Shown: positions 33,203 through 43,234 of the stretch, in pieces
How positions within the stretch are numbered: position 1 is the first letter of the stretch
Layout of the letters: the number at the start of each line of letters is the position of its first letter
Notes under the pieces: generated by a model
Database searches by the model: none
The model's input: only the letters and a program-made list of their open reading frames with translations
Told to the model about the DNA's origin: nothing
Assembly (NCBI RefSeq): GCF_020532625.1
Contig: NZ_JAJAUY010000001.1
Coordinates: 62,001 to 126,000, forward strand
Direction: 5' to 3'
DNA: 64,000 nt
Source: Streptomyces antimicrobicus
GTDB taxonomy: Bacteria > Actinomycetota > Actinomycetes > Streptomycetales > Streptomycetaceae
Program-made: the position numbers and the translations under genes

Positions 33203-34408
33203 CTAGCCGGTGACCAGCTCATACGTCTGGGCGGCGATCTCCAGTTCCTCGTCCGTGGGCACCACCGCCACCGCGACGCGGGCGCCGGCGGGGGAGATCA
33301 GCCGCGGCTCGCCGGAGCGCTCCGCGTTCGCCCGGGGGTCCAGCGCCAGCCCGAGCCCCTCCAGACCCGCCACGGCCGCCTCCCGCACCGGGGCCGCGTT
33401 CTCGCCGACACCGGCGGTGAACACCACCGCGTCCACCCGGCCGAGCACGGCCGTGTAGGCGCCGATGTACTTCTTCAGCCGGTGGACGTACGTGGCGAAC
33501 GCCCGCCGGGCCGCCTCGTCGCCCTCGCCTGCCCGGCGCAGCACCTCGCGCATGTCGTTGTCGCCGCACATCCCCAGCAGACCGCTCTTCTTGTTCAGCA
33601 GCGAGTCGATCTCGTCCACCGACATCCCGCCGACCCGGGCCAGATGGAAGATCACCGCCGGGTCGAGGTCACCCGAACGGGTGCCCATGACCAGGCCCTC
33701 CAGCGGGGTCAGGCCCATCGAGGTCTCCACGCACACCCCGCCCCGGACCGCCGAGGCCGAGGCGCCGTTGCCCAGGTGCAGCACGATCACGTTGACCTCC
33801 TGCGGCTCCTTGCCCAGCAGCCGGGCCGTGGCCCGCGAGACGTAGGCGTGGGAGGTGCCGTGGAAACCGTAGCGGCGGACGGACCAGCGCTCGGCGACCT
33901 CCGCGTCGATCGCGTACTGGGCCACGTGGTCGGGCATGGTCGCGTGGAAGGCCGTGTCGAAGACCGCGACCTGCGGGACGTCGGGCCGCAGCGCGCGGGC
34001 CACCTCGATCCCGGTGACGTTCGCCGGGTTGTGCAGCGGGGCCAGCGGCACCAGGCTGCGGATCTCCGCCAGCACCTCGTCGTCGATCACGGTGGGCGCG
34101 GTGAACCGGGTGCCGCCGTGCACCACCCGGTGCCCGACGGCCGCCAGCTCCGGGGAGTCCAGGCCCAGGCCGTCGGCGGCCAGCTCCGCCGCGACGGCCT
34201 TCAGCGCGGCCTCGTGGTCCGCGATCGGGCCGAGCTGCTCGCGCTTGCCGCCGCCGGTGGCCAGCGGCTCGTGCGCCAGCCGCGAGGTCTCCTCGCCGAT
34301 GCGCTCCACCAGGCCCACGGCCAGGCGGCTGCGGTCCGCCATGTCGAGCAGCTGGTACTTGACCGACGAGGAGCCGGAGTTGAGGACGAGTACGCGCGAT
34401 GCGGTCAC
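33203..34408 (-). CDS. ackA: Acetate kinase
   Basis: Acetate kinase of 401 residues (acetyl phosphate + ADP to acetate + ATP), cytoplasmic. It starts VTASRVLVLNSGSSSVKYQLLD, where the NSGSSSxK motif defines the family. Other landmarks: VFDTAFHATMP, RRYGFHGTSHAYVS, HLGNGASASAV, MGLTPLEGLVMGTRSGD and FTAGVGENAA; all active-site residues are present. GTG 34408 has a GAAGGAA site about 11 bases upstream. It follows pta by 35 bp on the same strand, so the two are an operon for overflow acetate metabolism and acetyl phosphate control. Confidence 0.96.
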   Translation of the reverse strand: MTASRVLVLNSGSSSVKYQLLDMADRSRLAVGLVERIGEETSRLAHEPLATGGGKREQLGPIADHEAALKAVAAELAADGLGLDSPELAAVGHRVVHGGTRFTAPTVIDDEVLAEIRSLVPLAPLHNPANVTGIEVARALRPDVPQVAVFDTAFHATMPDHVAQYAIDAEVAERWSVRRYGFHGTSHAYVSRATARLLGKEPQEVNVIVLHLGNGASASAVRGGVCVETSMGLTPLEGLVMGTRSGDLDPAVIFHLARVGGMSVDEIDSLLNKKSGLLGMCGDNDMREVLRRAGEGDEAARRAFATYVHRLKKYIGAYTAVLGRVDAVVFTAGVGENAAPVREAAVAGLEGLGLALDPRANAERSGEPRLISPAGARVAVAVVPTDEELEIAAQTYELVTG

Positions 34409-34443
34409 GGTCGGGGTCTTTCCTTCGGTGGGGGAGGAGGGGG

Positions 34444-36519
34444 TCACGGGGCCGTGGGCTGGGCCTGGACGGCGGTGATCGCCACCGTGGTGACGATGTC
34501 CTGGACCAGCGCCCCGCGCGAGAGGTCGTTGACCGGCTTGCGCAGGCCCTGCAGGACCGGGCCGACCGCCACGGCGCCCGCCGACCGCTGCACGGCCTTG
34601 TAGGTGTTGTTGCCGGTGTTGAGGTCCGGGAAGATCAGCACGGTGGCGCGGCCCGCCACGTCGGAGCCGGGCAGCTTGGTCGCGGCCACCGACGGCTCGA
34701 CCGCGGCGTCGTACTGGATCGGGCCCTCGACCGCGAGGTCGGGACGGCGCTCCCGGACGAGTTCGGTGGCCTTGCGGACCTTGTCCACGTCGGCGCCGGA
34801 ACCGGAGGTGCCGGTGGAGTACGACAGCATCGCGATCCGCGGCTCGACGCCGAAGGCGGCGGCGGTGGCGGCGGACTGGATGGCGATGTCGGCCAGCTGC
34901 TCGGCGTCCGGGTCCGGGTTGACCGCGCAGTCGCCGTAGACGAGCACCTGGTCGGCCAGGCACATGAAGAACACGGACGAGACGATGGCCGCGTCCGGCT
35001 TGGTCTTGATGATCTCGAAGGCCGGCCGGATGGTGGCCGCGGTGGAGTGCACCGAGCCCGAGACCATGCCGTCGGCCAGGCCCTCCTGGACCATGAGGGT
35101 GCCGAAGTAGTTGACGTCGGTGACCACGTCGTTGGCCAGCTCGACGGTCATGCCCTTGTGGGCCCGGGCCTTGGCGTAGTACTCCGCGAAACGTTCCCGC
35201 AGGGGCGAGGTCGCCGGGTCGATGATCTGCGCCGCGCCGATGTCGATCCCGAGGTCCGCGGCCTTCTTCAGGACCTGCTGCTCCTCGCCGAGCAGCGTCA
35301 GGTCGCACACCCCGCGGCGCAGCACCACGTCGGCCGCGCGCAGCACCCGCTCCTCGGTGCCCTCGGGCAGCACCACGCGGCGCCGGTCGGTGCGGGCCCG
35401 CTCCAGCAGCTCGTGCTCGAACATCATCGGCGTGACCCGCTCGGAGCGGGTCACCGACAGCAGGTCCCGCAGCTCGGCGGTGTCCACGTGCCGCTCGAAC
35501 AGGCCGAGCGCGGTCTCCAGCTTGCGCGGGGTGGCGGAGTTCAACCGGCTCTGCAGCGAGAAGAGTTCGGCGGCCGTCGGGAAGCTGTTGCCGGCCACGG
35601 AGACCACCGGGGTGCCCGGGGCCAGCTTCGCGGCCATCTCCAGGATGTGCGGGGCCGGGCGCTCGTTCAGGGTGAGCAGCACCCCGGCGATCGCCGGGGT
35701 GCCCGAGGTGTGCGCGGCCAGGGCGCCGATCACCAGGTCGGAGCGGTCGCCGGGGGTCACCACCAGGCAGCCGGGGGTGAGGGCGTTGAGGAAGTTCGGC
35801 AGCATGGCGCCGCCGAAGACGAAGTCCAGCGCGTCGCGGGCGAGCCCCGCCTCGTCGCCGAGCAGCACCTCGCCGCCGAGCGCCCGGGTGATCTGGGCGA
35901 CCGTCGGGGCCGAGAGCGACTTGTCGTCCGGGAGCACGTAGCAGGGCACGGGCAGCCGGGCGGCCAGCCGCTCGGCTATGACGTCCCGGTCCGTCTTGGC
36001 CACCCGGTTGACCACCATCGCGACGACCTGGCAGCCCAGGCTCTCGTAGGCGCGGTAGGCGTTGCGGGCCTCGGCGCGCACCGACTCGGCGGTCTGCTTG
36101 GTGCCGCCCACCACGGGGACGACCACCGCGCCCAGCTCGTTGGCCAGGCGCGCGTTCAGGGCCAGCTCGTCGGGGAGGTTGGTCTCGGCGTAGTCGGTGC
36201 CGAGGACCAGCATGACGTCGTAGTCGCGGGCCGCCCGGTGGTAGCGGTCGACCAGCCGGGAGACCAGCTCGTCGGTGCCCTTCTCGGCCAGCACCACCGA
36301 GGCCTCGTGGTAGTCCATGCCGAACGCGGTCCGGGCGTCCTGGTCGAGCCGGTAGCGGGCCCTGAGCAGCTCGAAGAGCCGGTCCGGGGCGTCGTGCAGG
36401 AGCGGGCGGTAGACCCCGACCCGGCCCGTCTGCCGCGTGAGCAGCTCCATGATCCCCAGCTCGACGACCTGCCGGCCGTCCCCCCGGTCGATACCGGTCA
36501 CGTACACGCTCCGCGTCAC
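34444..36519 (-). CDS. pta: Phosphate acetyltransferase (long form)
   Basis: Phosphotransacetylase of 691 residues (acetyl-CoA + phosphate to acetyl phosphate + CoA). The catalytic domain is the last 330 residues (RRVVLPEGTEERVLRAAD, VSGSVHSTAATIRPAFEIIKT, MLSYSTGTSGSG). The first 220 residues form a P-loop-like domain (VTRSVYVTGIDRGDGRQVVELG) in which the usual GKT is degenerate, as in other long Pta, and a DRTGG-like region follows. GTG 36519 has GGGAGAG 7 bases upstream. Operon with ackA; the divergent pfkA shares the upstream region. Confidence 0.95.
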   Translation of the reverse strand: MTRSVYVTGIDRGDGRQVVELGIMELLTRQTGRVGVYRPLLHDAPDRLFELLRARYRLDQDARTAFGMDYHEASVVLAEKGTDELVSRLVDRYHRAARDYDVMLVLGTDYAETNLPDELALNARLANELGAVVVPVVGGTKQTAESVRAEARNAYRAYESLGCQVVAMVVNRVAKTDRDVIAERLAARLPVPCYVLPDDKSLSAPTVAQITRALGGEVLLGDEAGLARDALDFVFGGAMLPNFLNALTPGCLVVTPGDRSDLVIGALAAHTSGTPAIAGVLLTLNERPAPHILEMAAKLAPGTPVVSVAGNSFPTAAELFSLQSRLNSATPRKLETALGLFERHVDTAELRDLLSVTRSERVTPMMFEHELLERARTDRRRVVLPEGTEERVLRAADVVLRRGVCDLTLLGEEQQVLKKAADLGIDIGAAQIIDPATSPLRERFAEYYAKARAHKGMTVELANDVVTDVNYFGTLMVQEGLADGMVSGSVHSTAATIRPAFEIIKTKPDAAIVSSVFFMCLADQVLVYGDCAVNPDPDAEQLADIAIQSAATAAAFGVEPRIAMLSYSTGTSGSGADVDKVRKATELVRERRPDLAVEGPIQYDAAVEPSVAATKLPGSDVAGRATVLIFPDLNTGNNTYKAVQRSAGAVAVGPVLQGLRKPVNDLSRGALVQDIVTTVAITAVQAQPTAP

Positions 36520-36560
36520 GCGCGCTCTCCCGTCCGTGTCTGTGGTCCCTGGAAATTTTC

Positions 36561-36611
36561 CCGATAGGGTGGGCTTGTCCTCTTGACAATACCTTGGCGG
36601 CTGGGTAGGGC
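36561..36611. promoter_or_regulatory. Divergent overlapping promoters of pta-ackA and pfkA
   Basis: Plus strand: TTGACA (36583-36588) - 17 bp - TAGGGC (36606-36611), toward pfkA. Minus strand: TTGTCA (36584-36589) - 17 bp - TATCGG (36561-36566), toward pta. The two -35 boxes occupy the same bases, so RNA polymerase cannot bind both at once. Confidence 0.6.
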
Positions 36612-36740
36612 GCCCCCCGGAAGAAGGCCCGGACGGGCGGCCCGAAGGCCCTGGGGGTGGAGCAGTACGAAGCGCGCCTCCCCCGGAGCCCGTGGAACAA
36701 TCGGACAGGTTTCGCACATACGGCTAGGAGACACAGCACG

Positions 36741-37766
36741 ATGCGTATCGGAGTTCTCACCGCAGGCGGCGACTGCCCAGGACTGAACGCTGTGATCCGG
36801 TCCGTCGTGCACCGCGCGCTGGTCGGCCACGGCGACGAGGTCATCGGCTTCGAGGACGGCTTCAAGGGCCTGCTCGACGGTCACTACCGGCCCCTGGACA
36901 TCAACTCCGTGAGCGGCATCCTGGCCCGCGGCGGCACCATCCTCGGCTCCGCCCGCATGGAGCGCGCCCGGCTGCGGGAGGCCGCCGACAACTGCGCCGC
37001 GCTCAAGGAGCGCTACGGGCTCGACGCCCTGATCCCGATCGGCGGCGAGGGCACCTTGACGGCCGCCCGGATGCTCTCCGACGCCGGCATGCCCGTGGTC
37101 GGCGTCCCCAAGACCATCGACAACGACATCTCCGCCACCGACCGCACCTTCGGCTTCGACACCGCCGTCACCGTCGCCACCGAGGCCATAGACCGCCTGA
37201 AGACCACCGCCGAGTCCCACCAGCGCGTCATGGTCGTCGAGGTCATGGGCCGGCACGCCGGCTGGATCGCCCTGGAGTCCGGCATGGCCGGCGGCGCCCA
37301 CGGCATCTGCCTGCCCGAGCGCCCCTTCGAGGTCGACGACCTGGTCAAGATGGTGGAGGAGCGGTTCTCGCGCGGCAAGAAGTTCGCGGTCGTCTGCGTC
37401 GCCGAGGGCGCGCACCCGGCCGAGGGCTCCATGCCGTACGAGAAGGGCGCCATCGACCAGTACGGCCACGAGCGCTTCGCCGGCATCGGCAACCGCCTGG
37501 CCGTGGAGCTCGAACGCCGCCTGGGCAAGGAGGCCCGCCCGGTCATCCTCGGCCACGTCCAGCGCGGCGGCGTCCCCACCGCCTACGACCGGGTGCTCGC
37601 CACCCGCTTCGGCTGGCACGCCGTCGAGGCCGCCCACCGCGGCGACTTCGGACAGATGACCGCCCTGCGCGGCACCGACATCGTGATGGCGCCGCTCGCC
37701 GCGGCGACGGCCGAGCTGAAGACCGTCCCCGAGAACCGGATGTACGAGGCGGAATCGGTCTTCTGA
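36741..37766 (+). CDS. pfkA: 6-phosphofructokinase
   Basis: Phosphofructokinase of 341 residues (fructose 6-phosphate to fructose 1,6-bisphosphate). It starts MRIGVLTAGGDCPGLNAVIR. GGEGT keeps the Gly that, in the family, allows ATP rather than pyrophosphate, while PKTIDNDI carries the Lys typical of actinobacterial enzymes; this Gly/Lys combination matches ATP-dependent streptomycete PfkA. MGRHAGWIA and GHVQRGGVPTAYDR are also intact. AGGAG lies 11 bases before the ATG. It is transcribed from the divergent promoter region shared with pta. Confidence 0.96.
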   Translation: MRIGVLTAGGDCPGLNAVIRSVVHRALVGHGDEVIGFEDGFKGLLDGHYRPLDINSVSGILARGGTILGSARMERARLREAADNCAALKERYGLDALIPIGGEGTLTAARMLSDAGMPVVGVPKTIDNDISATDRTFGFDTAVTVATEAIDRLKTTAESHQRVMVVEVMGRHAGWIALESGMAGGAHGICLPERPFEVDDLVKMVEERFSRGKKFAVVCVAEGAHPAEGSMPYEKGAIDQYGHERFAGIGNRLAVELERRLGKEARPVILGHVQRGGVPTAYDRVLATRFGWHAVEAAHRGDFGQMTALRGTDIVMAPLAAATAELKTVPENRMYEAESVF

Positions 37767-37768
37767 GC

Positions 37769-37786
37769 ACCGGTCGTCCGACCGGT
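37769..37786. terminator. Terminator-like hairpin after pfkA
   Basis: ACCGGTCG and CGACCGGT are separated by two bases, 3 bp after the pfkA stop and before the convergent stop at 37803. As a hairpin it would form ACCGG/CCGGT with a short loop. Confidence 0.5.
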
Positions 37787-37802
37787 ACGGGGAGGACGCG
37801 GG

Positions 37803-38498
37803 CTATTCCGTCCCCCAGGCCAGCGCCCAGAAGCGGTCCACGATCTCCGCGAGGAAGTCCCGGCCCGCGTCCCCGCTGTTCGGCCCGCCCCGGCCGCTGC
37901 CGCTGGCCCAGCTCAAGGTGGCCATCATGCGCGACTGGTAGTCGTCGTGGAGCCGCTCCAGCACCCACTCCAGGTGCGCCTTCGGCACCGGTATCAGCTT
38001 GGTGAGCGGCTTGAGGTACGCCTGCCAGCGCGTGGTCACCGCACTGCGCAGCAGCTCCGCCAGCTCGTCCTGCTTGCCGGTGGCCGCCACGAACTGCGGC
38101 AGGGTCAACTGCAGCAGCGTGGCCAGCGCCGCCGACTGGCGTTCGTTGCCCTTCCAGCGGCCGGTGTCCTCCATCTTCTGGTAGGACCCCGTCTCCAGCC
38201 CCACCCGCCGGGCCAGCTCCTCGGCCGACAGGCCGCGGGCGATCCGGTGCTCCCGCAGGGTCACCGGCTCCGCGAGCAGTTCCCCGGGCGCGCACCACAG
38301 CACGCCGGCGAGCGCGGTCAGCTCGCTCTGGTCGGGGGTGGCCTCGCCGCGCTCCCAGGCCATCACGGTCTCGGGGGAGACGAGGAGTCCGTACTGGGCG
38401 CGCAGGCCGTAGGCGACGTGACCGGGCGCCATGCCCAGGGCCGCGCGCAGGCGGCGGGCGGCGGGGGCGTTGAAGGGAGGACTTGAGTGCACGGGCAC
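37803..38498 (-). CDS. Helix-turn-helix DNA-binding protein
   Basis: Cytoplasmic protein of 231 residues with two HTH-like modules: RLRAALGMAPGHVAYGLRAQYGLLVSPETVMAWERGE, ending in the XRE-type VMAWERG, and LREHRIARGLSAEELARRVGLETGSYQKME, a second XRE-like helix pair. The remainder is helical without known motif. The start is GTG 38498 or GTG 38492; a TACCGT box 6 bases ahead of the first suggests a leaderless message. It converges on pfkA and stands alone. Target genes unknown. Confidence 0.85.
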   Translation of the reverse strand: MPVHSSPPFNAPAARRLRAALGMAPGHVAYGLRAQYGLLVSPETVMAWERGEATPDQSELTALAGVLWCAPGELLAEPVTLREHRIARGLSAEELARRVGLETGSYQKMEDTGRWKGNERQSAALATLLQLTLPQFVAATGKQDELAELLRSAVTTRWQAYLKPLTKLIPVPKAHLEWVLERLHDDYQSRMMATLSWASGSGRGGPNSGDAGRDFLAEIVDRFWALAWGTE

Positions 38499-38644
38499 AC
38501 GGTAGAAGCGGCCGGGGTGCGGCGACTACGGTCTGTTCGAACCAACTCACAACTCGTAGGAAACTCCCACCGACTTCGGTGTTTTGCGCCGTTTTACCGG
38601 CGACTGTCCGGTAATCGGTGCGCGAGGTGATCCACCGACCGGCG

Positions 38645-38675
38645 TTGCCCTGACGTCGGCGTCAAGGATTACGGT
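38645..38675 (+). promoter_or_regulatory. MerR-type promoter of the merR-trx pair
   Basis: TTGCCC (38645-38650) and TACGGT (38670-38675) are 19 bp apart, the MerR hallmark. The dyad CCxTGACG-4-CGTCAxGG (38648-38667) lies between them. The ATG at 38682 is 6 bases after the -10 box without a ribosome site, so a leaderless, autoregulated transcript is likely. Confidence 0.75.
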
Positions 38676-38681
38676 CGCCCC

Positions 38682-39074
38682 ATGCGAATCGGCGAGCTGG
38701 CCCGCCGGGCCGGAACCACCACCCGGACCCTGCGGTACTACGAGTCGCGCGGGCTGCTGACGGCCCGCCGCAGCGGCAACGGCTACCGCAGCTACGACGA
38801 GGAGGATCTGCGCCTGCTGCGCCAGATCCGCACCCTCCAGGACTTCGGCTTCGACCTGGAGGAGACCCGCCCCTTCGTGGACTGCCTGCGCGCCGGCCAC
38901 CCGGCCGGCGACAGCTGCCCCGCCTCCCTGGCCGTCTACCGGCGCAAGCTCGCCGAGCTCGACGAGCTGCTCGGCCGGCTGGCCGACGTACGGGAGCAGG
39001 TGGCGCGGCAGCTCGCCGAGGCCGAGGAGGCCGCCGGGGAGGCGGCCGCGCCGCGGTGCGAGATGACCGGCTGA
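38682..39074 (+). CDS. MerR family regulator of thioredoxin
   Basis: MerR regulator of 130 residues. MRIGELARRAGTTTRTLRYYESRGLL is a complete MerR HTH with wing, followed by RLLRQIRTLQDFGFDLEETRPF and a dimerisation helix YRRKLAELDELLGRLADVREQV. Two Cys (68 and 79, CxxxxxxxxxxC) are the only cysteines, at the base of the dimerisation helix, rather than in the C-terminal loop of metal sensors. Since a thioredoxin gene follows by 21 bp, a thiol-redox or disulfide-stress signal is a reasonable hypothesis. Leaderless promoter with MerR spacing. Confidence 0.9.
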   Translation: MRIGELARRAGTTTRTLRYYESRGLLTARRSGNGYRSYDEEDLRLLRQIRTLQDFGFDLEETRPFVDCLRAGHPAGDSCPASLAVYRRKLAELDELLGRLADVREQVARQLAEAEEAAGEAAAPRCEMTG

Positions 39075-39095
39075 CGACCAGAGGAGACAGTGACG

Positions 39096-39440
39096 ATGCG
39101 TGCCCACGGAGTGGCCCAGGTGACCGACCGGGACTTCGCCGCCGAGGTGCTCGGCGAGCGCGGCCGGCCGGTCCTGGTGGAGTTCACCGCCGACTGGTGC
39201 GGACCGTGCCGGCAGCTGGCGCCGGTGTTGTCCGCGCTCGCCGCCGAGGAGGCGGACCGGTTCAAGATCGTCCAGATGGACGTGGACCACAACCCCGAGA
39301 CCGCCCTGCGCCACGGGGTGCTGTCCGCGCCCACCATGATCGTCTTCCGGGACGGGGAGCCGGTGCGGTCCATGGTCGGTACCCGGACCAAGCACCGGCT
39401 GCTCGCCGAACTGGAGGAGGTGCTCGCCGTCAGGGCCTGA
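39096..39440 (+). CDS. Thioredoxin
   Basis: Thioredoxin of 114 residues with active site [15 protein letters not shown] (Cys35, Cys38) and the conserved cis-Pro in [13 protein letters not shown] cytoplasmic disulfide reductase fed by thioredoxin reductase (not in the window). ATG 39096 was preferred to GTG 39090 because GAGGAG lies 9 bases before the former. It is the second gene of the MerR operon. It overlaps the convergent glgB by 11 bp, so there is no room for a terminator between them. Confidence 0.95.
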   Translation: MRAHGVAQVTDRDFAAEVLGERGRPVLVEFTADWCGPCRQLAPVLSALAAEEADRFKIVQMDVDHNPETALRHGVLSAPTMIVFRDGEPVRSMVGTRTKHRLLAELEEVLAVRA

Positions 39441-41709
39441 ACCACACGGTGCTCAGGGGCGGCAGCGTGAGCCGCAGGCTCACCGGCCGCCCCTGGGCCG
39501 GCCGCCGCTGCGGCCGCAGCTGCCGTGCGTTGCGCACGCCGCTGCCGCCGTAGCGCTCGTCGTCGGTGTTGAGCACCTCCCGCCACAGGGGTACGTCCTC
39601 CGGCACCCCGATCCGGTACTGGTGGCGCACCACCGGCGAGAAGTTGGACACCGACAGCAACGGCGAGCCGTCGGCGGCGTACCGCAGGAAGGCGTACACG
39701 TTGTCCTCCGCGGCGTCCGCCTCCACCCAGGCGAACCCTTCCGGCACGGTGTCCCGCTCCCACAGGGCGGGCGCCGCCCGGTACGCGTGGTTCAGGTCCC
39801 GCACCAGCTCCCGCACCCCGCGGTGGTCGCCCGCCGCCGAGTACGAGTCGTCCAGCAGCCACCAGTCGGGCCCGTGGCTCTCCGACCACTCCGCGCCCTG
39901 GGCGAACTCCTGCCCCATGAACAGCAGCTGCTTGCCCGGATGGGCCCACATGAACCCCAGGTACGCGCGGTGCGTGGCCCGCTGCTGCCACCAGTCGCCC
40001 GGCATCTTCGACACCAGCGCCCGCTTGCCGTGCACCACCTCGTCGTGCGAGATCGGCAGCACGTAGTTCTCGCTGTACGCGTAGACCATCCCGAACGTCA
40101 TGTCGTGGTGGTGGTACTTGCGGTGCACCGGGTCCTTCGACACGTAGCGCAGGGTGTCGTGCATCCAGCCCATGTTCCACTTCAGCCCGAAGCCCAGGCC
40201 CCCGGCGTCGGTCGGGCGGGTCACCCCGTCCCAGGCCGTGGACTCCTCGGCGATGGTGACCACGCCCGGGCAGCGCCGGTAGACGGTGGCGTTCATCTCC
40301 TGCAGGAAGCGCACCGCGTCCGGGTTGTCCCGCCCGCCGTGCTCGTTGGGCACCCACTCGCCCTCGTTGCGCGAGTAGTCCAGATACAGCATCGAGGCCA
40401 CCGCGTCCACCCGGATGCCGTCCACGTGGAACTCCTGGCCCCAGTAGACGGCGTTGGCCACCAGGAAGTTGCGGACCTCCTTGCGCCCGTAGTCGAACTC
40501 CAGCGTGCCCCAGTCCGGGTGCGCCGACCGCCGCGGGTCCTCGTGCTCGTACAGCGGCCGCCCGTCGAACTCCGCCAGTGCCCACTCGTCGCGCGGGAAG
40601 TGCGCCGGCACCCAGTCGACGATCACCCCGATGCCGGCCTGGTGCAGCGAGTCCACCAGGAAGCGGAAGTCGTCGGGGGTGCCCATCCGGGACGTCGGCG
40701 CGTAGAAGCCCGTCACCTGGTAGCCCCACGAGCCGCCGAAGGGGTGCTCGGCGACCGGCATGAACTCCACGTGCGTGAAGCCCAGCTCCTTGACGTACGA
40801 CGGCAGCTGCTCGGCGAGCTGGCGGTAGCTCAGCCCCGGGCGCCACGACCCCAGGTGCAGCTCGTACACCGAGAACGGCGCCAGGTGCGCGGGCCGGGCG
40901 GCGCGCGCCGCCATCCACGCCCCGTCGCCCCACACGTGGTGCGAGGCCGTCACGACCGAGGCCGTGGCCGGGGGCACCTCCGCGGCCTGCGCCATCGGGT
41001 CCGCGCGCAGGGTGTGGCTGCCGTCGGGGCGGGTGATGTCGTACTTGTACAGCGCGCCCTCGCCGACGCCCGGCAGGAACAGCTCCCACACCCCGCTGGC
41101 GCCGAGCGAGCGCATGGGCTGGGCGACCGCGTCCCAGTACGAGAAGTCCCCGGTGACCCGGACCCCCTGGGCGTTCGGCGCCCACACGGTGAACCGGGTG
41201 CCGGCCACCCCCTGGTGCTCCATCGGCCGGGCGCCGAGCGCCGTCCACAGTTCCTCGTGCCGGCCCTCGCCGATCAGGTGCAGGTCCAGCTCGCCGAGCG
41301 CCGGCAGGAACCGGTAGGGGTCGTGGACCTCGACCTCGTCGCCGTCGTACGTCACCAGCAGCCGGTAGTCCGGGACCTCCGCCAGCGGCAGCAGCCCGGA
41401 GAACAGCCCGTCGCCGTCGTCGTGCAGCTCGGTCCGCAGCCCCTTGGCGACCACCGTGACCGCCTTGGCGTACGGGCGCAGCACCCGGAACGCGACCCCG
41501 CCGCGCAGGGTCCGGGCGCCCAGCACCCCGTGCGGATCGTGGTGCCGGCCCTCCAGCAGCCGGGCGCGTTCCTCCGGGTGCAGGGCGGGCGCGGGCCGGA
41601 CCCCGCGGGAGGGGGCGGCGGCCCGGCGGGCGCGGGGCGTCCGCTTGGTGCGCCCCTCGGCGGCGGGGGCTTCGTCGGTGACGGCGGTGGACGACTGGGC
41701 GGCGCTCAC
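39430..41709 (-). CDS. glgB: 1,4-alpha-glucan branching enzyme
   Basis: GH13 branching enzyme of 759 residues, introducing alpha-1,6 branches into the glucan made by GlgE. A disordered Ala/Arg-rich N-terminus of about 45 residues precedes the N-terminal modules ([36 protein letters not shown]). Catalytic residues are visible in [19 protein letters not shown] (Asp nucleophile), [10 protein letters not shown] (Glu acid) and [14 protein letters not shown] 41709 has AAGGAGG 8 bases upstream and overlaps the mak stop (GTGA). Last gene of the glgE-treS-mak-glgB series. Confidence 0.96.
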   Translation of the reverse strand: MSAAQSSTAVTDEAPAAEGRTKRTPRARRAAAPSRGVRPAPALHPEERARLLEGRHHDPHGVLGARTLRGGVAFRVLRPYAKAVTVVAKGLRTELHDDGDGLFSGLLPLAEVPDYRLLVTYDGDEVEVHDPYRFLPALGELDLHLIGEGRHEELWTALGARPMEHQGVAGTRFTVWAPNAQGVRVTGDFSYWDAVAQPMRSLGASGVWELFLPGVGEGALYKYDITRPDGSHTLRADPMAQAAEVPPATASVVTASHHVWGDGAWMAARAARPAHLAPFSVYELHLGSWRPGLSYRQLAEQLPSYVKELGFTHVEFMPVAEHPFGGSWGYQVTGFYAPTSRMGTPDDFRFLVDSLHQAGIGVIVDWVPAHFPRDEWALAEFDGRPLYEHEDPRRSAHPDWGTLEFDYGRKEVRNFLVANAVYWGQEFHVDGIRVDAVASMLYLDYSRNEGEWVPNEHGGRDNPDAVRFLQEMNATVYRRCPGVVTIAEESTAWDGVTRPTDAGGLGFGLKWNMGWMHDTLRYVSKDPVHRKYHHHDMTFGMVYAYSENYVLPISHDEVVHGKRALVSKMPGDWWQQRATHRAYLGFMWAHPGKQLLFMGQEFAQGAEWSESHGPDWWLLDDSYSAAGDHRGVRELVRDLNHAYRAAPALWERDTVPEGFAWVEADAAEDNVYAFLRYAADGSPLLSVSNFSPVVRHQYRIGVPEDVPLWREVLNTDDERYGGSGVRNARQLRPQRRPAQGRPVSLRLTLPPLSTVWFRP

Positions 41710-43133
41710 GGGTGCGGCCTCCTTGGCGGCTGTGGGCGGGGATGGGGGTGGGGGTGGGGCGGGGCGGGGGCGGCGAGCCGGCGGATCGCCGCCATCGGGA
41801 CGTGCAGCCAGTCGGGGCGGTGCCGGGACTCGTACCGGGCCTCGTAGACCGCCTTGTCCGTCTCGTACGCGCGCAGCAGCACCGGGTCCTCGCGCGGGTC
41901 GCGCCCGGTGGTCGCCGCGTAGCCGGAGCAGAACGCCGCCCGGCAGGCGTCCGCCCACGCGGGGGCGAACGGGCGGTGGGAGCGGGCCGCGTAGTCGAAG
42001 GACCGCAGTATCCCCGCGATGTCCCGGACGGCCGGTTCCGGGCGGCGCCGGTCGGCCAGCGGCCGGGCCGGCTCCCCCTCGAAGTCGATCAGCGCCCAGC
42101 TGCCGTCGGCGGTCCGCAGGGTCTGGCCCAGGTGCAGGTCGCCGTGGATGCGCTGTGCGGAAACGGTCAACCCGCGGGCGGCGGCCAGCGCGTCGAACGC
42201 CTGGCGCAGCCCCGCCTCGTAGGGCCGCAGGGCCGGGACCTCGCGGACCGTGGCGGCCAGCCGCGCGGTCATCCCCGCCGCGAGCCGGGCCGTCTGCTCG
42301 GGACCGAGCGCCAGCACCGGCAGGGCGGAGGCGAGGGCGCTGTGCACCTCGGCGGTGGCCCGGCCCAGGGCGTGCGCCTCGGCGGTGAAGTCGGCGCCGG
42401 ACCCCAGCCGGCGCAGGGCCAGCTGCCAGCCGTCGTCGGAGCCGCGCAGGTACGGCTGGAGCACGCCGAGGGTCAGCGGTTCGCCCCCGGGCAGCGCGGC
42501 CTCGTACCAGGCGACCGGTGCCGGGACCCGGGCGCAGCCCGCGGCGGCCAGCGCCCGGGGCAGTTCCAGGTCGGGGTTGACCCCCGGGCCCACTCTGCGG
42601 AAGACCTTGAGGATGTACGCGTCCCCGAAGATCAGCGAGGAGTTGGTCTGCTCCCCGGACAGCGGGCGCGGTTGCAGCCCGGCCGGGATCAGCGTCAGCG
42701 GGTCCCGGTCGAAGCGCAGCGGGCCCAACGTGCCCGGGGCACGCAATCGTTCCAGCAGCAGGGCCGCCAGCCGGGGATCGCCCAGGGCCTCGTACACGGC
42801 GTGGCCGGCGTACGGGCCCTGCTCGGCCCGGCCGATCAGGGCCGGCGCGAGCGCCGGGGGCAGACCGGTGCGCAGCCCGAGCAGCAGCTGGTAGCAGTCG
42901 CCGTCCACGTCGAGGAGCAGGTGGAGCAGCCCGGGGGAGGAGCCCGGGGGCAGGAGCTCGGCCGCCGAGATCAGCCGGAGCGTGCGGATGTCCCGGCCCT
43001 TCCCGGCGAACCAGCGCTGGGCGGGCAGCCAGGCCCGCAGCATCGGTTCCAGCGGGTCGAGCAGGGCGGCCCCGGCCCGGCCGGCGGTGGCGCCGGCCGT
43101 TCCGGTCGTCCCGGTGGATGCAGCCTCCGACAT
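41706..43133 (-). CDS. mak: Maltokinase
   Basis: Maltokinase (Pep2) of 475 residues, phosphorylating maltose to maltose 1-phosphate with ATP, the donor used by GlgE. The N-terminal cap begins [23 protein letters not shown], a Mak hallmark. The kinase lobe has the aminoglycoside-phosphotransferase-like [13 protein letters not shown] (catalytic Asp) and [13 protein letters not shown] (metal-binding Asp). An AAGGACG site precedes ATG 43133. It overlaps glgB by 4 bp but is separated from treS by 153 bp containing a hairpin. Confidence 0.95.
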   Translation of the reverse strand: MSEAASTGTTGTAGATAGRAGAALLDPLEPMLRAWLPAQRWFAGKGRDIRTLRLISAAELLPPGSSPGLLHLLLDVDGDCYQLLLGLRTGLPPALAPALIGRAEQGPYAGHAVYEALGDPRLAALLLERLRAPGTLGPLRFDRDPLTLIPAGLQPRPLSGEQTNSSLIFGDAYILKVFRRVGPGVNPDLELPRALAAAGCARVPAPVAWYEAALPGGEPLTLGVLQPYLRGSDDGWQLALRRLGSGADFTAEAHALGRATAEVHSALASALPVLALGPEQTARLAAGMTARLAATVREVPALRPYEAGLRQAFDALAAARGLTVSAQRIHGDLHLGQTLRTADGSWALIDFEGEPARPLADRRRPEPAVRDIAGILRSFDYAARSHRPFAPAWADACRAAFCSGYAATTGRDPREDPVLLRAYETDKAVYEARYESRHRPDWLHVPMAAIRRLAAPAPPHPHPHPRPQPPRRPHP

Positions 43134-43234
43134 GGCGTCGCGTCCTTTCCCCGGGCCGTCCGTGGTGCGCAGAGTGTCCCGGATCGCGGCAGTTGCTTCT
43201 CCGGTGTGTGTCGTCCGGTGAGAAGGTCGTCTGT

